NCBI GenBank assembly: GCA_029891345.1
Contig: CM057003.1
Coordinates: 5,932,709 to 5,996,708 of the forward strand
DNA from: Dryococelus australis
Taxonomy: Eukaryota > Arthropoda > Insecta > Phasmatodea > Phasmatidae
Length of the DNA stretch: 64,000 nucleotides
Direction of reading: 5' to 3'
Position 1 is the first letter of the stretch. Each line of letters opens with the position of its first letter. Below are positions 10,437-21,308 of the stretch, in pieces. The translations under genes and the position numbers were made by a program. The notes below the pieces were generated by a model, which saw only the letters and a program-made list of their open reading frames with translations, did not search any database and was not told the DNA's origin.

Positions 10437-12612
10437 TATCCTAATGTTTAATTTTCTGTGGATAGGTGACCCGACATTGGCAGAACTCCCAAGTCCTAAG
10501 GTGCAGCGGCGCTACCGTAGTTATGGGTGACTGTTTCATCTCTAATTTTCTGGGGATATGTGAATCGACATTGGCAGAACTCCCAAGTCCTAAGGTGCAG
10601 CGGCGCTACCGTAGTTATGGGTGACTGTTTCATCTCTAATTTTCTGGGGATAGGTGACCCGACATTGGCAGAACTCCCAAGTCCTAAGGTGCAGCGGCGC
10701 TACCATAGTTATGGGTGACTGTTTCATCTCTAATTTTCTGGGGATAGGTGACCCGACATTGGCAGAACTCCCAAGTCCTAAGGTGCAGCGGCGCTACCGT
10801 AGTTATGGGTGACTGTTTCATCTCTAATTTGCTGGGGATAGGTGACCCGACATTGGCAGAACTCCCAAGTCCTAAGGTGCAGCGGCGCTACCGTAGTTAT
10901 GGGTGACTGTTTCATCTCTAATTTGCTGGGGATAGGTGACCCGACATTGGCAGAACTCCCAAGTCCTAAGGTGCAGCGGCGCTACCATAGTTATGGGTGA
11001 CTGTTTCATCTCTAATTTTCTGGGGATAGGTGACCCGACATTGGCAGAACTCCCAAGTCCTAAGGTGCAGCGGCGCTACCGTAGTTATGGGTGACTGTTT
11101 CATCTCTAATTTTCTGGGGATAGGTGACCCTACATTGGCAGAACTCCCAAGTCCTAAGGTGCAGCGGCGCTACCGTAGTTATGGGTGACTGTTTCATCTC
11201 TAATTTTCTGGGGATAGGTGACCCGACATTGGCAGAACTCCCAAGTCCTAAGGTGCAGCGGCGCTACCATAGTTATGGGTGACTGTTTCATCTCTAATTT
11301 TCTGGGGATAGGTGACCCGACATTGGCAGAACTCCCAAGTCCTAAGGTGCAGCGGCGCTACCGTAGTTATGGGTGACTGTTTCATCTCTAATTTTCTGGG
11401 GATAGGTGACCCGACATTGGCAGAACTCCCAAGTCCTAAGGTGCAGCGGCGCTACCGTAGTTATGGGTGACTGTTTCATCTCTAATTTTCTGGGGATAGG
11501 TGACCCGACATTGGCAGAACTCCCAAGTCCTAAGGTGCAGCGGCGCTACCGTAGTTATGGGTGACTGTTTCATCTCTAATTTTCTGGGGATAGGTGACTC
11601 GACATTGGCAGAACTCCCAAGTCCTAAGGTGCAGCGGCGCTACCGTAGTCATGGGTGACTGTTTCATCTCTAGTTTTCTGGGGATAGGTGACTCGACATT
11701 GGCAGAACTCCAAAGTCCTAAGGTGCAGCGGCGCTACCATAGTTATGGGTGACTGTTTCATCTCTAATTTTCTGGGGATAGGTGACTCGACATTGGCAGA
11801 ACTCCCAAGTCCTAAGGTGCAGCGGCGCTACCGTAGTTATGGGTGACTGTTTCATCTCTAATTTTCTGGGGATAGGTGACCCGACATTGGCAGAACTCCC
11901 AAGTCCTAAGGTGCAGCGGCGCTACCATAGTTATGGGTGACTGTTTCATCTCTAATTTTCTGGGGATAGGTGACCCGACATTGGCAGAACTCCCAAGTCC
12001 TAAGGTGCAGCGGCGCTACCGTAGTTATGGGTGACTGTTTCATCTCTAATTTTCTGGGGATAGGTGACCCGACATTGGCAGAACTCCCAAGTCCTAAGGT
12101 GCAGCGGCGCTACCATAGTTATGGGTGACTGTTTCATCTCTAATTTTCTGGGATAGGTGACCCGACATTGCCAGAACTCCAAAGTCCTAAGGTGCAGCGG
12201 CGCTACCATAGTTATGGGTGACTGTTTCATCTCTAATTTTCTGGGGATAGGTGACTCGACATTGGCAGAACTCCCAAGTCCTAAGGTGCAGCGGCGCTAC
12301 CGTAGTTATGGGTGACTGTTTCATCTCTAATTTTCTGTGGATAGGTGACTCGACATTGGCAGAACTCCAAAGTCCTAAGGTGCAGCGGCGCTACCATAGT
12401 TATGGGTGACTGTTTCATCTCTAATTTTCTGGGGATAGGTGACTCGACATTGGCAGAACTCCCAAGTCCTAAGGTGCAGCGGCACTACCGTAGTTATGGG
12501 TGACTGTTTTATCTCTAATTTTCTGGAGATAGGTGACCCGACATTGGCAGAACTCCCAAGTCCTAAGGTGCAGCGGCGCTACCGTAGTTATGGGTGACTG
12601 TTTCACCTCTAA
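10437..12612. repeat. 94-bp minisatellite, 23 copies
   Basis: The marker GTGCAGCGGCGCTACC recurs every 94 bp from 10501 to 12568, with one 93-bp step from a single-base deletion. That gives 23 copies, mostly about 97-99% alike by eye. A G/A variant after GCTACC (CGTAG or CATAG) follows the order G-G-A three times in copies 1-9, showing a 282-bp higher-order unit, and is irregular later. As 94 is not a multiple of three, no long frame runs through the array. Confidence 0.97.
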
Positions 12613-12688
12613 TTTACTCTGTGACAGAGATTAGCAGTTCCATAGAGAAGGAATGTAGACTGGTATTTGGTATGTAGGTAGGGCTTAA

Positions 12689-12948
12689 CACTCTGCACTC
12701 TGTACACATTTACTGGCATTAAAGACAAGCTAGAATTGTGTGACGTATATCCACTATTATGGAAACGCTATTCCTGTTTGTTTCTGCTTTTCCACTTTCC
12801 ACCGTCCTATTAGTTTGCGCTACATATTACACACTTACTTAACTAAATAAAGTTTATTAATGGCATGTTTTCGCCCAACGGAATATCTAATTGACTATAC
12901 TTTGATCATGTACCCTTTTGAATGTAACAGATTGTACAGTCTGTATTG
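12689..12948. mobile_element. Candidate TTAA-type MITE, second family
   Basis: TTAA lies at 12685-12688 and 12949-12952. The ends are CACTCTGCACTCTGTACA and, reversed, CAATACAGACTGTACA. The first 130 bp resemble 57438 onward: AAAGACAAGCTAGAA, then GTTTCTGCTTTTCCCAC-like text and CCTATTAGT. No coding sequence is present. Confidence 0.5.
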
Positions 12949-13149
12949 TTAATTTTTGCTGTTAGAAAAACGTTGTTATTATTGCTCGAGATAATTAGTA
13001 TTGACGCGCAGTAAAATTATTTGAAGATCACTACATGCGTTAAAGAAACAATGACCGAGCAATGAAACTATATCCACGGAAATTTTGTTTTTATTGGCAG
13101 AGAAAATTTAGTTTTTAGCACAGGCTGAGTTACATTTGGGATTAGTTTT

Positions 13150-13395
13150 GTAAGAGTTAAGATCTCGTCAACAGTGTGGTCATTAGAAACGGGAACAAGG
13201 CGCTCAGTGAAACAGGAACGGGGACGGAATCTGCTGTGGCCTGTAGTAAGGAACAATCCCACCATTCCCCTGAAGTGATTTTGGAAAACTATGGGGAAAA
13301 AATTACCAAAATCAAGATTGCCGTACCGGCAATTTTACCCTTCCCCTGCCGAATGCGAGTCCGCAGGTTTACCACTGAGCCATCTGTCTCGGTCA
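13150..13395 (-). mobile_element. SINE family A, old copy
   Basis: Reverse-oriented and diverged. Antisense tail-side text is GATCTCGTCAACAGTGTGGTC. Head text GCCGAATGCGAGTCCGCAGG is followed by TACCACTGAGCCATCTGTCTCGG. No clear target duplication is seen, so it is older than the copies at 483 and 2616. Confidence 0.75.
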
Positions 13396-13472
13396 TTATA
13401 GAAGGAAGGGAATTGTGTGTCTGGAGGGGGGTCGAACAGTAGTGGGGTTGAAAGGTAGGCGGAGCCGGCGGG
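13396..13472. other. Short unassigned spacer
   Basis: G-rich spacer between the SINE and the next array. Confidence 0.4.
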
Positions 13473-13700
13473 GCTCACCATAACGCCCGTAGTGTCTTCC
13501 CGCTTGTTCCGAATCAGATCACCATAACGTCCGCAGTGTCTTCTCGCTTGTTCCGAAGCAGCTCACCATAACGCCCGTAGTGTCTTCCCGCTTGTTCCGA
13601 AGTTAACTCACCAGAACGCCCGCAGTCTTCCCGCATGTTCCGTAGCAGAGCTCACCATAACGCCCTCAGTGTCTTCCCGCGTGTTCGGGCGCAGAGCTCA
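13473..13700. repeat. 44-bp tandem repeat, 5 copies
   Basis: The motif (G)CTCACCATAACGCCCG(T/C)AG, followed by TGTCTTCCCGCTTGTTCCG, starts at 13473, 13517, 13561, 13606 and 13650. The units are CpG-rich and moderately diverged. Confidence 0.9.
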
Positions 13701-14499
13701 TAATCGCTTGTCTTTCGTCGCTCTCGCGCCACACAGCATCCGTCGCGCCAGGGATTACTCCAGAGGCGGTAGCAATCCAGGGCGGTTCGCCGACGCAGCG
13801 CAGCAAGGAACGAGATGTCGGAGGCATTAACCGCGACCGGTTCCATTCATCCGCCTCGCACTTTTGACAGCGATGCATACGGTGTGATCCTCTCCGCTCT
13901 CTACCGCGGCCATCTCTCAGAATTGCGTCGCCGTACCACCGTGGTCACAGAGTAGATCAAATCCACAGAGACGAAACGGTTTGGCGGTTCCTTTTGATGT
14001 GTGAGCGTGCCCATTATCCGATTGGCTGCGCAAAGATCTGGGCACTGGCCTTGTGTCTTATTGGCTACCGCATGCAACGAAAACTTCCCGTATTGGCTGG
14101 GATGCCGGCTGGGAAGTAGGTTACCAGTATCTGCTTCGGTGAAAGGCGTTCCGACATTTCTCTTGCTATTAACGCTATTTTGCAGGTTTATGCGGTTGGA
14201 TTTCGCGGGTTAGGTAGCTGCCGTGTAATTAGCAGGTTTTTAGGTCTTGAGTGAATACGTCATTAAAACGAGATGCCAAATATACGTTAATTGACATATC
14301 TAATTTTTAAAATGATTAAATCTTATTAAATCCAAAGAAATGATCATAAATTTAACGAAACTTTGTAGATAATGTTTAAGGATGGGCTATATTATATTTA
14401 TACTGGATATTAGGTGGGTTGCGGCTGGAGGAGGGGGGAGGGGGTCGTAAACGTGAGCGAAGAGATTAAGGCGTCTCTTCACAGCGCGGCACCACCAGA
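13701..14499. other. CpG-rich then AT-rich intergenic DNA
   Basis: Bases 13.7-14.2 kb are CpG-rich with several ATTGG/CCAAT motifs. A promoter is possible but unsupported. The rest is plain AT-rich sequence. No exon is recognised. Confidence 0.4.
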
Positions 14500-14585
14500 A
14501 TGAAAGTGCGTGGAGAAACGGGAGACCCCGAGAAAACTCGCCGACCAGCGTCATCAGCCGGCACGATTCCAACGTTGCCAAATTT
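14500..14585 (-). mobile_element. SINE family B fragment
   Basis: GGAGAAACGGGAGACCCCGA, then AACTCGCCGACCAGCGTCATC and CCGGCACGATTCC match the antisense mid-part of the family B SINEs at 25418 and 55908. Head and tail are absent. Confidence 0.7.
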
Positions 14586-15254
14586 TTGTAGAATCGATAT
14601 TGCGACATATTTATGGGTTCGTAGTTAAGTTTTTATATCTGTACTGCAGTGTGAAGTCAGTAGCTAGGTCGATATATGTAGACGTACTTTTGAAATTTTC
14701 ATATTAAAACATAAATAAGCAAGAAAAACCAAGCATCCAAAATGGCGGAATAGCCCATAACATTCCCAAAAGAGGAAAACGTCTCCGCCGAGTTGGCAGA
14801 ACTGCAGGTCGACTTCTCCCCCTCCCCCTCCAGCGAAAGTCACGCGATACCAAGATATCGCCACTTCCAGTGGGCGATCCCCCGCAACTCCCTTTCTGCA
14901 CGTTCCAATCGATGGTCACCAATTCCGCCCTCTCCCTGTACACAGTGCAGCCAACCTGCGCTCGTGCCGTTTCTCTTCCGTGCCGGCTGTACTCTTCCCT
15001 CCCCCCCTCCCCCATCTCATCCGACTCCAATAGCCGTGTGAAATACTCTCGCTTTCGCGAGCGCGGACAGGGACGAGATAAAAGCCGACGTTTCTCCTCT
15101 GCCCTTCCGTCGTTTGTCCGCTTCCTCTTGTTTTTCAGAGATGGGAAATTGCGTTGCTAATGGCGGCGCACAGCGATGTCACGCAAGAGTTGATTTCAGT
15201 TACACGTTGTTGTCTCTGCCAGGATCACCTGCGTAAAGTGACCTCACTCTGACA
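14586..15254. other. CpG-rich intergenic DNA
   Basis: Pyrimidine-rich, CpG-rich stretch with short overlapping open frames on both strands and no domain. It could be a promoter or 5' exon, but I cannot support a gene. Confidence 0.35.
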
Positions 15255-15259
15255 GCTCT

Positions 15260-15305
<46 letters not shown>
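15255..15305. repeat. (CT)n microsatellite
   Basis: About 25 CT units with one interruption. Confidence 0.97.
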
Positions 15306-15509
15306 GCAACTTGAACTGAAAATTTCACTACCTAGTAAAAAGTTTTTGTACGTTTTAGAAACACTTGTACACTACAACTGCGACATTATTTTCACCATAC
15401 ATAGTTTTATGAAGTGAACAACATTTCTATAATAAACTTGAGGTATATTGATTTCACATATTCTCCACGTCAACGTTTCGAAAAATGAGCTTTAATCCAC
15501 TTGTAGTGT

Positions 15510-15528
15510 TATATATATATATATATAT

Positions 15529-15563
<35 letters not shown>
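15510..15563. repeat. (AT)n microsatellite
   Basis: AT units with a single TAATAA interruption. Confidence 0.95.
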
Positions 15564-15568
<5 letters not shown>

Positions 15569-15933
15569 ATATACAAAAAAAAATTATATGTTACATTATC
15601 TATACACACGGTATGAAAACAAAACATTTTTTTTCGAAGATGACAAACTCCCATAAACACATAATAACGCAATCGTATATGCTAAACGTATATACCCTTT
15701 TATAACTACGGACTGCAAAATTTCGTGAATTCATTTTAGGACATTCTATACTTCAAGGACATGTGCATTTTTTGTGTGTTTGCAATTAGATTACAGTTTA
15801 TTAGTTACGTCCAGGCAGGCTCTGGGCCAATTAAAAGACGTGCAAGGAAACAAGCATACCGCATTCCGTGCCAACTGGTCTGAGGTAAAACTGGCTACAC
15901 ACTGGGGATGCAGTCATTGGACGGAACGCTTAA
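15564..15933. other. Unassigned intergenic DNA
   Basis: No gene or repeat recognised. Confidence 0.5.
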
Positions 15934-15934
15934 G

Positions 15935-16467
15935 CTGGGCTCACAACCATTCGTCCCACCTGTCAGTCACGCGTCCTTCAATCAGTCATCCGTCCGTTTC
16001 TTCGTCTGTCAGTTGAAAGCGACTCACGACAATCCATCGTCCGTCGATCCTTCAGTACGGAAAAATTCCAGCGTGACAACTTAACGTGGCAATCTTAATT
16101 TCGTGGAAGTTATATGTAGGTTGGAAATACATTTTCAAAATAGGAACATTCTGAGGAAACAACTCTTTTACATGATATAAAAAATTATATTGAATTATTG
16201 TTTACGTTTTAAAATTCCTGAATTTACCACCAGATATAAATAAACATATATACACAGCCTTGCATTTTATTTCAAAGTGCGTATTCGCATCTACGGAATG
16301 TCGGCAGAAGGCGAAGGCCCATCCGTCGGTCCGTCGAAAGTTAAAGTTTCAGACATATTTGACGGATTGACGGATAGAAATACCAGCTGCCCTGCGATTG
16401 GTCGAAGATCACGTGACAGCCTGACGGACGGGCGACTGACGGAAGCGACGGATGGCTGTGAGTCCAC
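15935..16467. mobile_element. Candidate DNA transposon with GACGGACGG-rich inverted ends
   Basis: The left end CTGGGCTCACAACCATTCGTC pairs with the reverse complement of the right end (GTGGACTCACAGCCATCCGTC). Both are followed by runs rich in GTCAGTC and CGTCCGTC. Similarity continues for about 50 bp. A TTAA sits within a few bases outside each end (15930-15933 and 16469-16472). No coding sequence is present. The superfamily is not determined. Confidence 0.65.
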
Positions 16468-16839
16468 TTTTAAACTTTAAAGTACATAGGGCAGTAGAGT
16501 ATAATGTAAGGGCCTTTTTAAAACGCGAAATTTGCCAGTTGGCATTTATCACAGCGTAGATAAAGCACGCAGGGGAGAAATGTTGTGACAATTCCTTCGA
16601 CGTGGGCGTATTGCCCATTCGCTGATAGCTTGCGCGATGTTCCAAAAACGGTTCTCGTATCTGGTAGGGTACATTCGCTTCGGCGAATGGCAATGCGACA
16701 TGCTGTTGCTCGGTGACGCCGTTTAGTCGTACTCTTACGACTTATTTTCTGTAATGATTCGAGGGGAAAGCGTTCGGAGTTCCTTGAGTTAAGTTATTTA
16801 ATAAATAACAACGATACATTCGTGGAACAAAACTGTCTT
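16468..16839. other. Unassigned intergenic DNA
   Basis: No gene or repeat recognised. Confidence 0.5.
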
Positions 16840-16901
16840 ATTATGCTATACACATTTTACATACATCATATAAAATGCATATAAAATGTGTATAGCATAA
16901 T
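16840..16901. repeat. Perfect 20-bp inverted repeat (hairpin)
   Basis: ATTATGCTATACACATTTTA (16840-16859) and its exact complement (16882-16901) are separated by 22 bp. This would form a strong stem-loop or a cruciform. Confidence 0.9.
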
Positions 16902-16908
16902 GTGTATA

Positions 16909-17278
16909 GTCGTTCCGATACCTGGCCCACTTCGAAGTATCGGTATTGGGTGTGGTATCGGGCCGATACATTAGTATCGGTTCTAGACAATGAAATCAGG
17001 TCAATACTTTCTTCAAACACAAAAATTGCCGTATTTCGGCGTGTATAGGCTGATTATTATTTCAAAAAATGAAAAATAGAGGACAAATTATTAGCTTTTC
17101 ACTCGTGCAATAATTTGGTCATTCACGTTTATAAACAAAATAACATTGTACGGAATCGCGGCATAACAATATTTGCAGGAATACAAAAACCCATTGCGAA
17201 GGGCATTATTGTCGGCATTAGTATCGCGGAATCGATATCGGTATCGGAAACATGGTATCGGGACAACATCATTGCAAG
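16909..17278. mobile_element. Candidate hAT-like element with TATCGG-rich ends
   Basis: Both sub-terminal regions are crowded with GTATCGG/CCGATAC motifs. The left reads CGTTCCGATACC and the reversed right reads TTGTCCCGATACC. This style of end is known from hAT elements of other animals. The flanking 8-mers are only partly alike, so exact ends are uncertain. No transposase frame is present. Confidence 0.5.
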
Positions 17279-18393
17279 TGTTTTACGCTTCTACTCTCGT
17301 TCCACCAAAATGCTACATACTCCCATGACACACCAATACTGATTCTTGACACATCAGCTACACAACGCCTGACTAAAATGGACGGGTCCATCTCGCCTGG
17401 GCGAGTCCACTCTTGCACAAATCACAATTCACCCTCGATTCATGCCCTTATTGGAAAGCATCAACATTAAAAATATTTTTCAGAATCCAAATGAGTGTTC
17501 CGTCGCATGATTTCTCTTCCTCGCGTAGGCCCAAGTTTAAAGTGAACAATATTAAAATAGTTCACTGCACTGACAAATATGGATACTGTGTGATACTCTG
17601 ACCGAGTTTTTATGGAAGTTCTCCCCTTATTGCTTATAATTATTAATAGCTATATTTTATATCTGTAATAACACATATACAATGGAGGTACTTAACCTAA
17701 TTACATGTTCGTGACCTAAAACATATTATATAACATCTAGATACTAGGCTATTATAACTTTGCTGGCATGTGCGGCTGGATTTATCAGAATAGCCTGATA
17801 TCTCGCCTCTGTATTGTCAAGTACTCTGTGATGTGCTGGCGCTTATTCATTCACAGCGCCAAGTGTGGATCTGTTTCCATATGCTGTTTACATCGCCGTT
17901 GGTGTATCGCATGATTTCGGTTGATCCCGTAACGTATTATATCGAATGTACCCATTCACGTCTGACATGTTGCAGAATGGGTGAAATCATGGCCGGTGCT
18001 GTGCAACTCCATCAGCTAACACCAATCCGTACACATCATTCTCCTCGGCAATGCTATTGGTTGCTGCTGACACACCAACTATTTTGTAATCTGTTGCTTT
18101 TTGTGGCGTAGTTCTACCGAAACCCATCAAATTGCCAGCTGTTATATAACATTAGGAAGTACTGGTTAAGTCAAAATTTTCTTTTCTTGCAACACCTGAA
18201 ATAAAAAATTAATTTGTACGTTATGAGGTTAAGAATAAGTGACTACACACAAAGGAAACTTTGTCGTGTTTTTATAAAACATTTCAACACGGATTTAAGG
18301 ACTTTGGACAAATGCTTCACAGTTTTGTTTCACCATTTACAGTTGATAACAGTAATGCATTGCTTTATTTGCCACACTACTGGTGTGTGTTGC
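17279..18393. other. Unassigned intergenic DNA
   Basis: Only short open frames are present. No gene or matched repeat. Confidence 0.45.
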
Positions 18394-18397
18394 TTAA

Positions 18398-18989
18398 CCC
18401 TTTCAAGCCCAGTGTAGACAGTTTGCACAGGAAGATTGTATTTAGCCGGTAATGTACATCACGAGGCTCAGTGCCCAATGATCTTCCCCGTGTGTAACTG
18501 ATATGCAGAGACATGCAGATTTCGCGTTATTATTTGGCACCATGCTAGATTTCACCGCCCTATATACATTAGCGCATGTCTCATTTGTTTATTGGCTTCT
18601 GCAAAAGCGAGGAGCCACAATCCGTTTTGACTAGGCGGGAAGTGATTGGGCTATCTTGTCGTTATTTGCTTCCGATTGGTTCAAGGTAGCTCAGGGCGTG
18701 TCAAACCAGCTGTAGTCCAATGACAAGAGCAATTCAAACGTATACGTGTTTGATGTCTATTTTGTCTTCGAATGATAACGCGAATTTCGCAGTTCTCTAC
18801 TGATAAGTAAACTGTGTCACTGCTCTACATTATGACTGATTCACATCACTAATCACCGAACAAAAAGCCTACAAGCTTATTGGATCTGATAAAAAAAAGA
18901 GTTCTTTTTCTCCTCAAGTGCAGGATGTATCAAACGATATCTTATTTGAAACACTAGATATATTGAAAATTAATTTGGGAATGAAAGGG
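18398..18989 (+). mobile_element. TTAA-type MITE (GTGTAGACAGTTTGCACAGG subfamily)
   Basis: TTAA target duplications lie at 18394-18397 and 18990-18993. The ends CCCTTTCAAGCCC and GGGAATGAAAGGG are inverted-like. The left 130 bp and right end match the element at 30421-31787. A hAT-type MITE is inserted at 18506-18799. Without it the element is about 290 bp. Non-coding, piggyBac-like by its TTAA duplication and CCC/GGG ends. Confidence 0.85.
18506..18799. mobile_element. hAT-type MITE nested in the TTAA MITE
   Basis: The left end CAGAGACATGCAGATTTCGCG and reversed right end TAGAGAACTGCGAAATTCGCG are inverted repeats, with GTTATTATTTGG beyond. The 8-bp duplications are CTGATATG (18498-18505) and CTGATAAG (18800-18807). 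An 8-bp duplication and TAGAGA-like ends are hAT features. Length is 294 bp. No coding sequence. Confidence 0.85.
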
Positions 18990-19081
18990 TTAACAAAAAC
19001 TATGCACCCACTTATCTATCCTGACACATAATCGAAAGAAAATGGGAATGGACATACGCTTGTCGCCAGGCCATTATTTAA

Positions 19082-19374
19082 CCCATTCAGACCCGGTGTA
19101 CGCATTTGTGTACACTAAGTTCGTGTAGGTAATTTTTGGTTTTACTGCACACAGCGAATCCAATGACCAATGATCTTACATGTGCATAAATTATTTGCAA
19201 ACTGTCTTGCTGCTCTTTGGAATAATTGGTTCATGTGACTGTAGTCAAGCATACAGCCTACAGCTCATTGGCTGTGACAACGAAATAAGCGTTGCGTTGA
19301 CTTGAGTACAGCACCCGTTATAAAAATTTTCTTTACAACACTTGAAACAATAAATTAAATTTAGTCTGATAGGG
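19082..19374 (-). mobile_element. TTAA-type MITE, reverse copy
   Basis: TTAA at 19078-19081 and TTGA at 19375-19378 flank the ends CCCATTCAGACCC and CTGATAGGG. The reverse complement aligns with 22059-22350 through GCTGTACTCAAGTC, TTTCGTTGTCACAGCC and AATGAGCTGTAGGCT. About 293 bp, non-coding. Confidence 0.85.
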
Positions 19375-19679
19375 TTGACTGGTCAAAGCTTCATACTTTG
19401 CCAATTTCCTGTTTATCTGAACGTAGGAATACTCTCTGCTCGCCCTACGATTAGGGATAGGAAAATTTCGCGAGTTCAATAACCTGTAGGCTAGACTCCA
19501 CAGTCCTGTGTATACTCGAGCCTCAGCTGTGTGTTCATTGGCTGCGGTGCCAGAGAGTAGCCAGTGCTGCACCACACCTGGCAGTTGGGACTCGATACGT
19601 GTTTCCCTGTGAGTCTGTTATTGGCTCAAAGACGTCCAGGGCATGTTCAATAAACTGTTATCCAATTACAAAGGTGACT
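19375..19679. other. Unassigned repeat-like DNA
   Basis: TAGGGATAGG with AAAATTTCGCGAG near 19452, and TTATTGGCTC with a CCAGGGC and a TCCAATTAC block near 19620, echo the hAT-type MITEs. Ends cannot be fixed. Confidence 0.35.
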
Positions 19680-20110
19680 TCACTGTATATATGTACTTCA
19701 CACTATATATGACTTCACACTTTTCTGAAGCCCTGCTCAAGTTCTACTTCCAGGGTATTCCTCCGCCTCGTGCAAACAAAGCTTAACTATGCCTAGAATA
19801 TTACACCAAAGGACAACGTACCGAATTCAGCTGTAATGATATTTTGCAACGATAACTATATGCGCTACCAACCGATGTTTTCTCACGGTTTTCCTGGATA
19901 TTTATTAGAAATAAATTATTATAATTTATAAATAAAATACAGTTAAAACTTCAATTTAACGAGAAATAAGACATCGTCGTATTAACAGGGGTATAAAACG
20001 CTTGTAGTATACGTCATATTTAGGAAATAATTAAAAACACGTCATACATGGGGTGGGTTTTCAAAGGTCTGATTCAAAAGGTGTGAAGAAACCGCGAATA
20101 GACTATAGTA
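19680..20110 (+). repeat. Dispersed repeat, copy 1 of a pair
   Basis: Collinear with 49010-49670: CACTTTTCTGAAGCCCTGCT, GTTCTACTTCCAGG, CCTCCGCCTCGTG, ATTACACCAAAGG and later TAAAACGCTTG, ACACGTCATACAT and TTTCAAAGGTCTGATTC occur in order. The copy at 49 kb carries an extra segment of about 300 bp. Element class unknown, no coding sequence. Confidence 0.75.
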
Positions 20111-20591
20111 AATAATGTGCTGAGTCAAATGCATATGTGCAAATGTAAGGTGGGAAGCCACAAGTTTACAGGGGAGCTGCATAATAGTTTGCAACAAAGT
20201 CAAAACTCTACGTTACTTGTTTTCAAACGGGCCTGTGTTATTTATTCGTTGTTTGCTGTCACAGAGGAAAAAAGCTTTCTTCATTTCAAGTTTCCATTTG
20301 TTTTGAAAATACTGCGCGCAGAATTCAGCAACGGTGCCATGCTTCTCAAATATGTCAACACGTCAGCATTGTTTCAAGGATAAGTACTTAATAGATAATT
20401 TTATGGGCTAGCTGCGCACCAGCAGAGCGCTGTTAATAACTGAGAACACAGCGAATTTTTAACTATTTGAATAATTCGTCGATAAGTTATAGACTATTAA
20501 AAATATATTTTAACTAATTTACATAAATGAAATTGAAGGTCACGAATATGAAGAAATAAGATTTAGAGAAGTATGTAAGTAGATAGGTATA
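20111..20591. other. Unassigned AT-rich DNA
   Basis: No gene or matched repeat recognised. Confidence 0.5.
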
Positions 20592-20826
20592 GGCTGTCAT
20601 GGTAAAGCGAGCTCTTTTGATATCCTTGTTACATTTTTCCTTTCAGATATGTGTTTTTATATTTTAACCAACTTTTTAAATGGCCATTGCCATGTAAGTA
20701 ATAAACACAATTGCCATATTCCACCGCACTCGGAAGTTAACCCTTAAGGCTGAAATTAAATATATTTATTGACGACTATTCCAAGTGAGAGGGATTTCGA
20801 AAGTGCTCACTTTACCGTGAACAGCC
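20592..20826. mobile_element. GGCTGTTCAC-type MITE, short subfamily
   Basis: The left end GGCTGTCATGGTAAAGCGAG and reversed right end GGCTGTTCACGGTAAAGTGAG are inverted repeats. The interior, reversed, matches 25815-26035 through GAAATCCCTCTCA, TGTTTATTACTTA and ATGGCAAT. About 235 bp, non-coding. Confidence 0.85.
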
Positions 20827-20827
20827 T

Positions 20828-20945
20828 GTAGGTAGGTGTGGCTTAACGTCTCGTTGACAACGAGGTTGTTTAACACTTAGCAAGTTGCTCAGAGAATGAG
20901 GAGAGGGGAAGGAATCGGCCATGGGCTGTCAGAAGGAATTATCCG
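20828..20945 (-). mobile_element. SINE family A, 5'-truncated
   Basis: GTAGGTAGGTGTGGCTTAACG followed by TCTCGTTGACAACGAGG is the antisense tail side, and GGAATCGGCCATGG is the mid-body. The tRNA-like head is absent. It abuts the end of the MITE at 20826. Confidence 0.8.
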
Positions 20946-21132
20946 ATCATTAACCTGGACTCTACTCAGGTTGGGAAGCTCAACGCTTTTAGTTTGACAA
21001 CCAAATGTTTTCGCCGCCAGATAGCGCATGGTGTCGCATGTGTACAGTATTTTTTTTTTTTTCCGTTTTGTAAGCAAGTAAAATGGGATAGCTACAATTT
21101 TCATATGATATATGAATTGTGTAAATTCTTCC

Positions 21133-21308
21133 GAGCTGTATTATGTCACATCCTGCTTTGTTCATCGAGCTGTATTATGTCACACCCTGCTTTGTTCATC
21201 GAGCTGTATTATGTCACACCCTGCTTTGTTCATCGAGCTGTATTATGTCACACCCTGCTTTGTTCATCGAGCTAGATTATGTCACACCCTGCTTTGTTCA
21301 TCGAGCTA
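21133..21308. repeat. 34-bp tandem repeat, 5 copies
   Basis: Units starting GAGCTGTATTATGTCACACC lie at 21133, 21167, 21201, 21235 and 21269, with a partial sixth at 21303. The units are nearly identical. The last carries GAGCTAGATT. Confidence 0.97.

Noticed and set aside
10437-12612. CRISPR-like array
   Set aside because: Units are tandem with no unique spacers, and the genome is eukaryotic.
14704-15160. Overlapping open frames of about 80-108 codons on both strands
   Set aside because: CpG-rich sequence lacks stops on several frames at once. No domain or splice structure is convincing.
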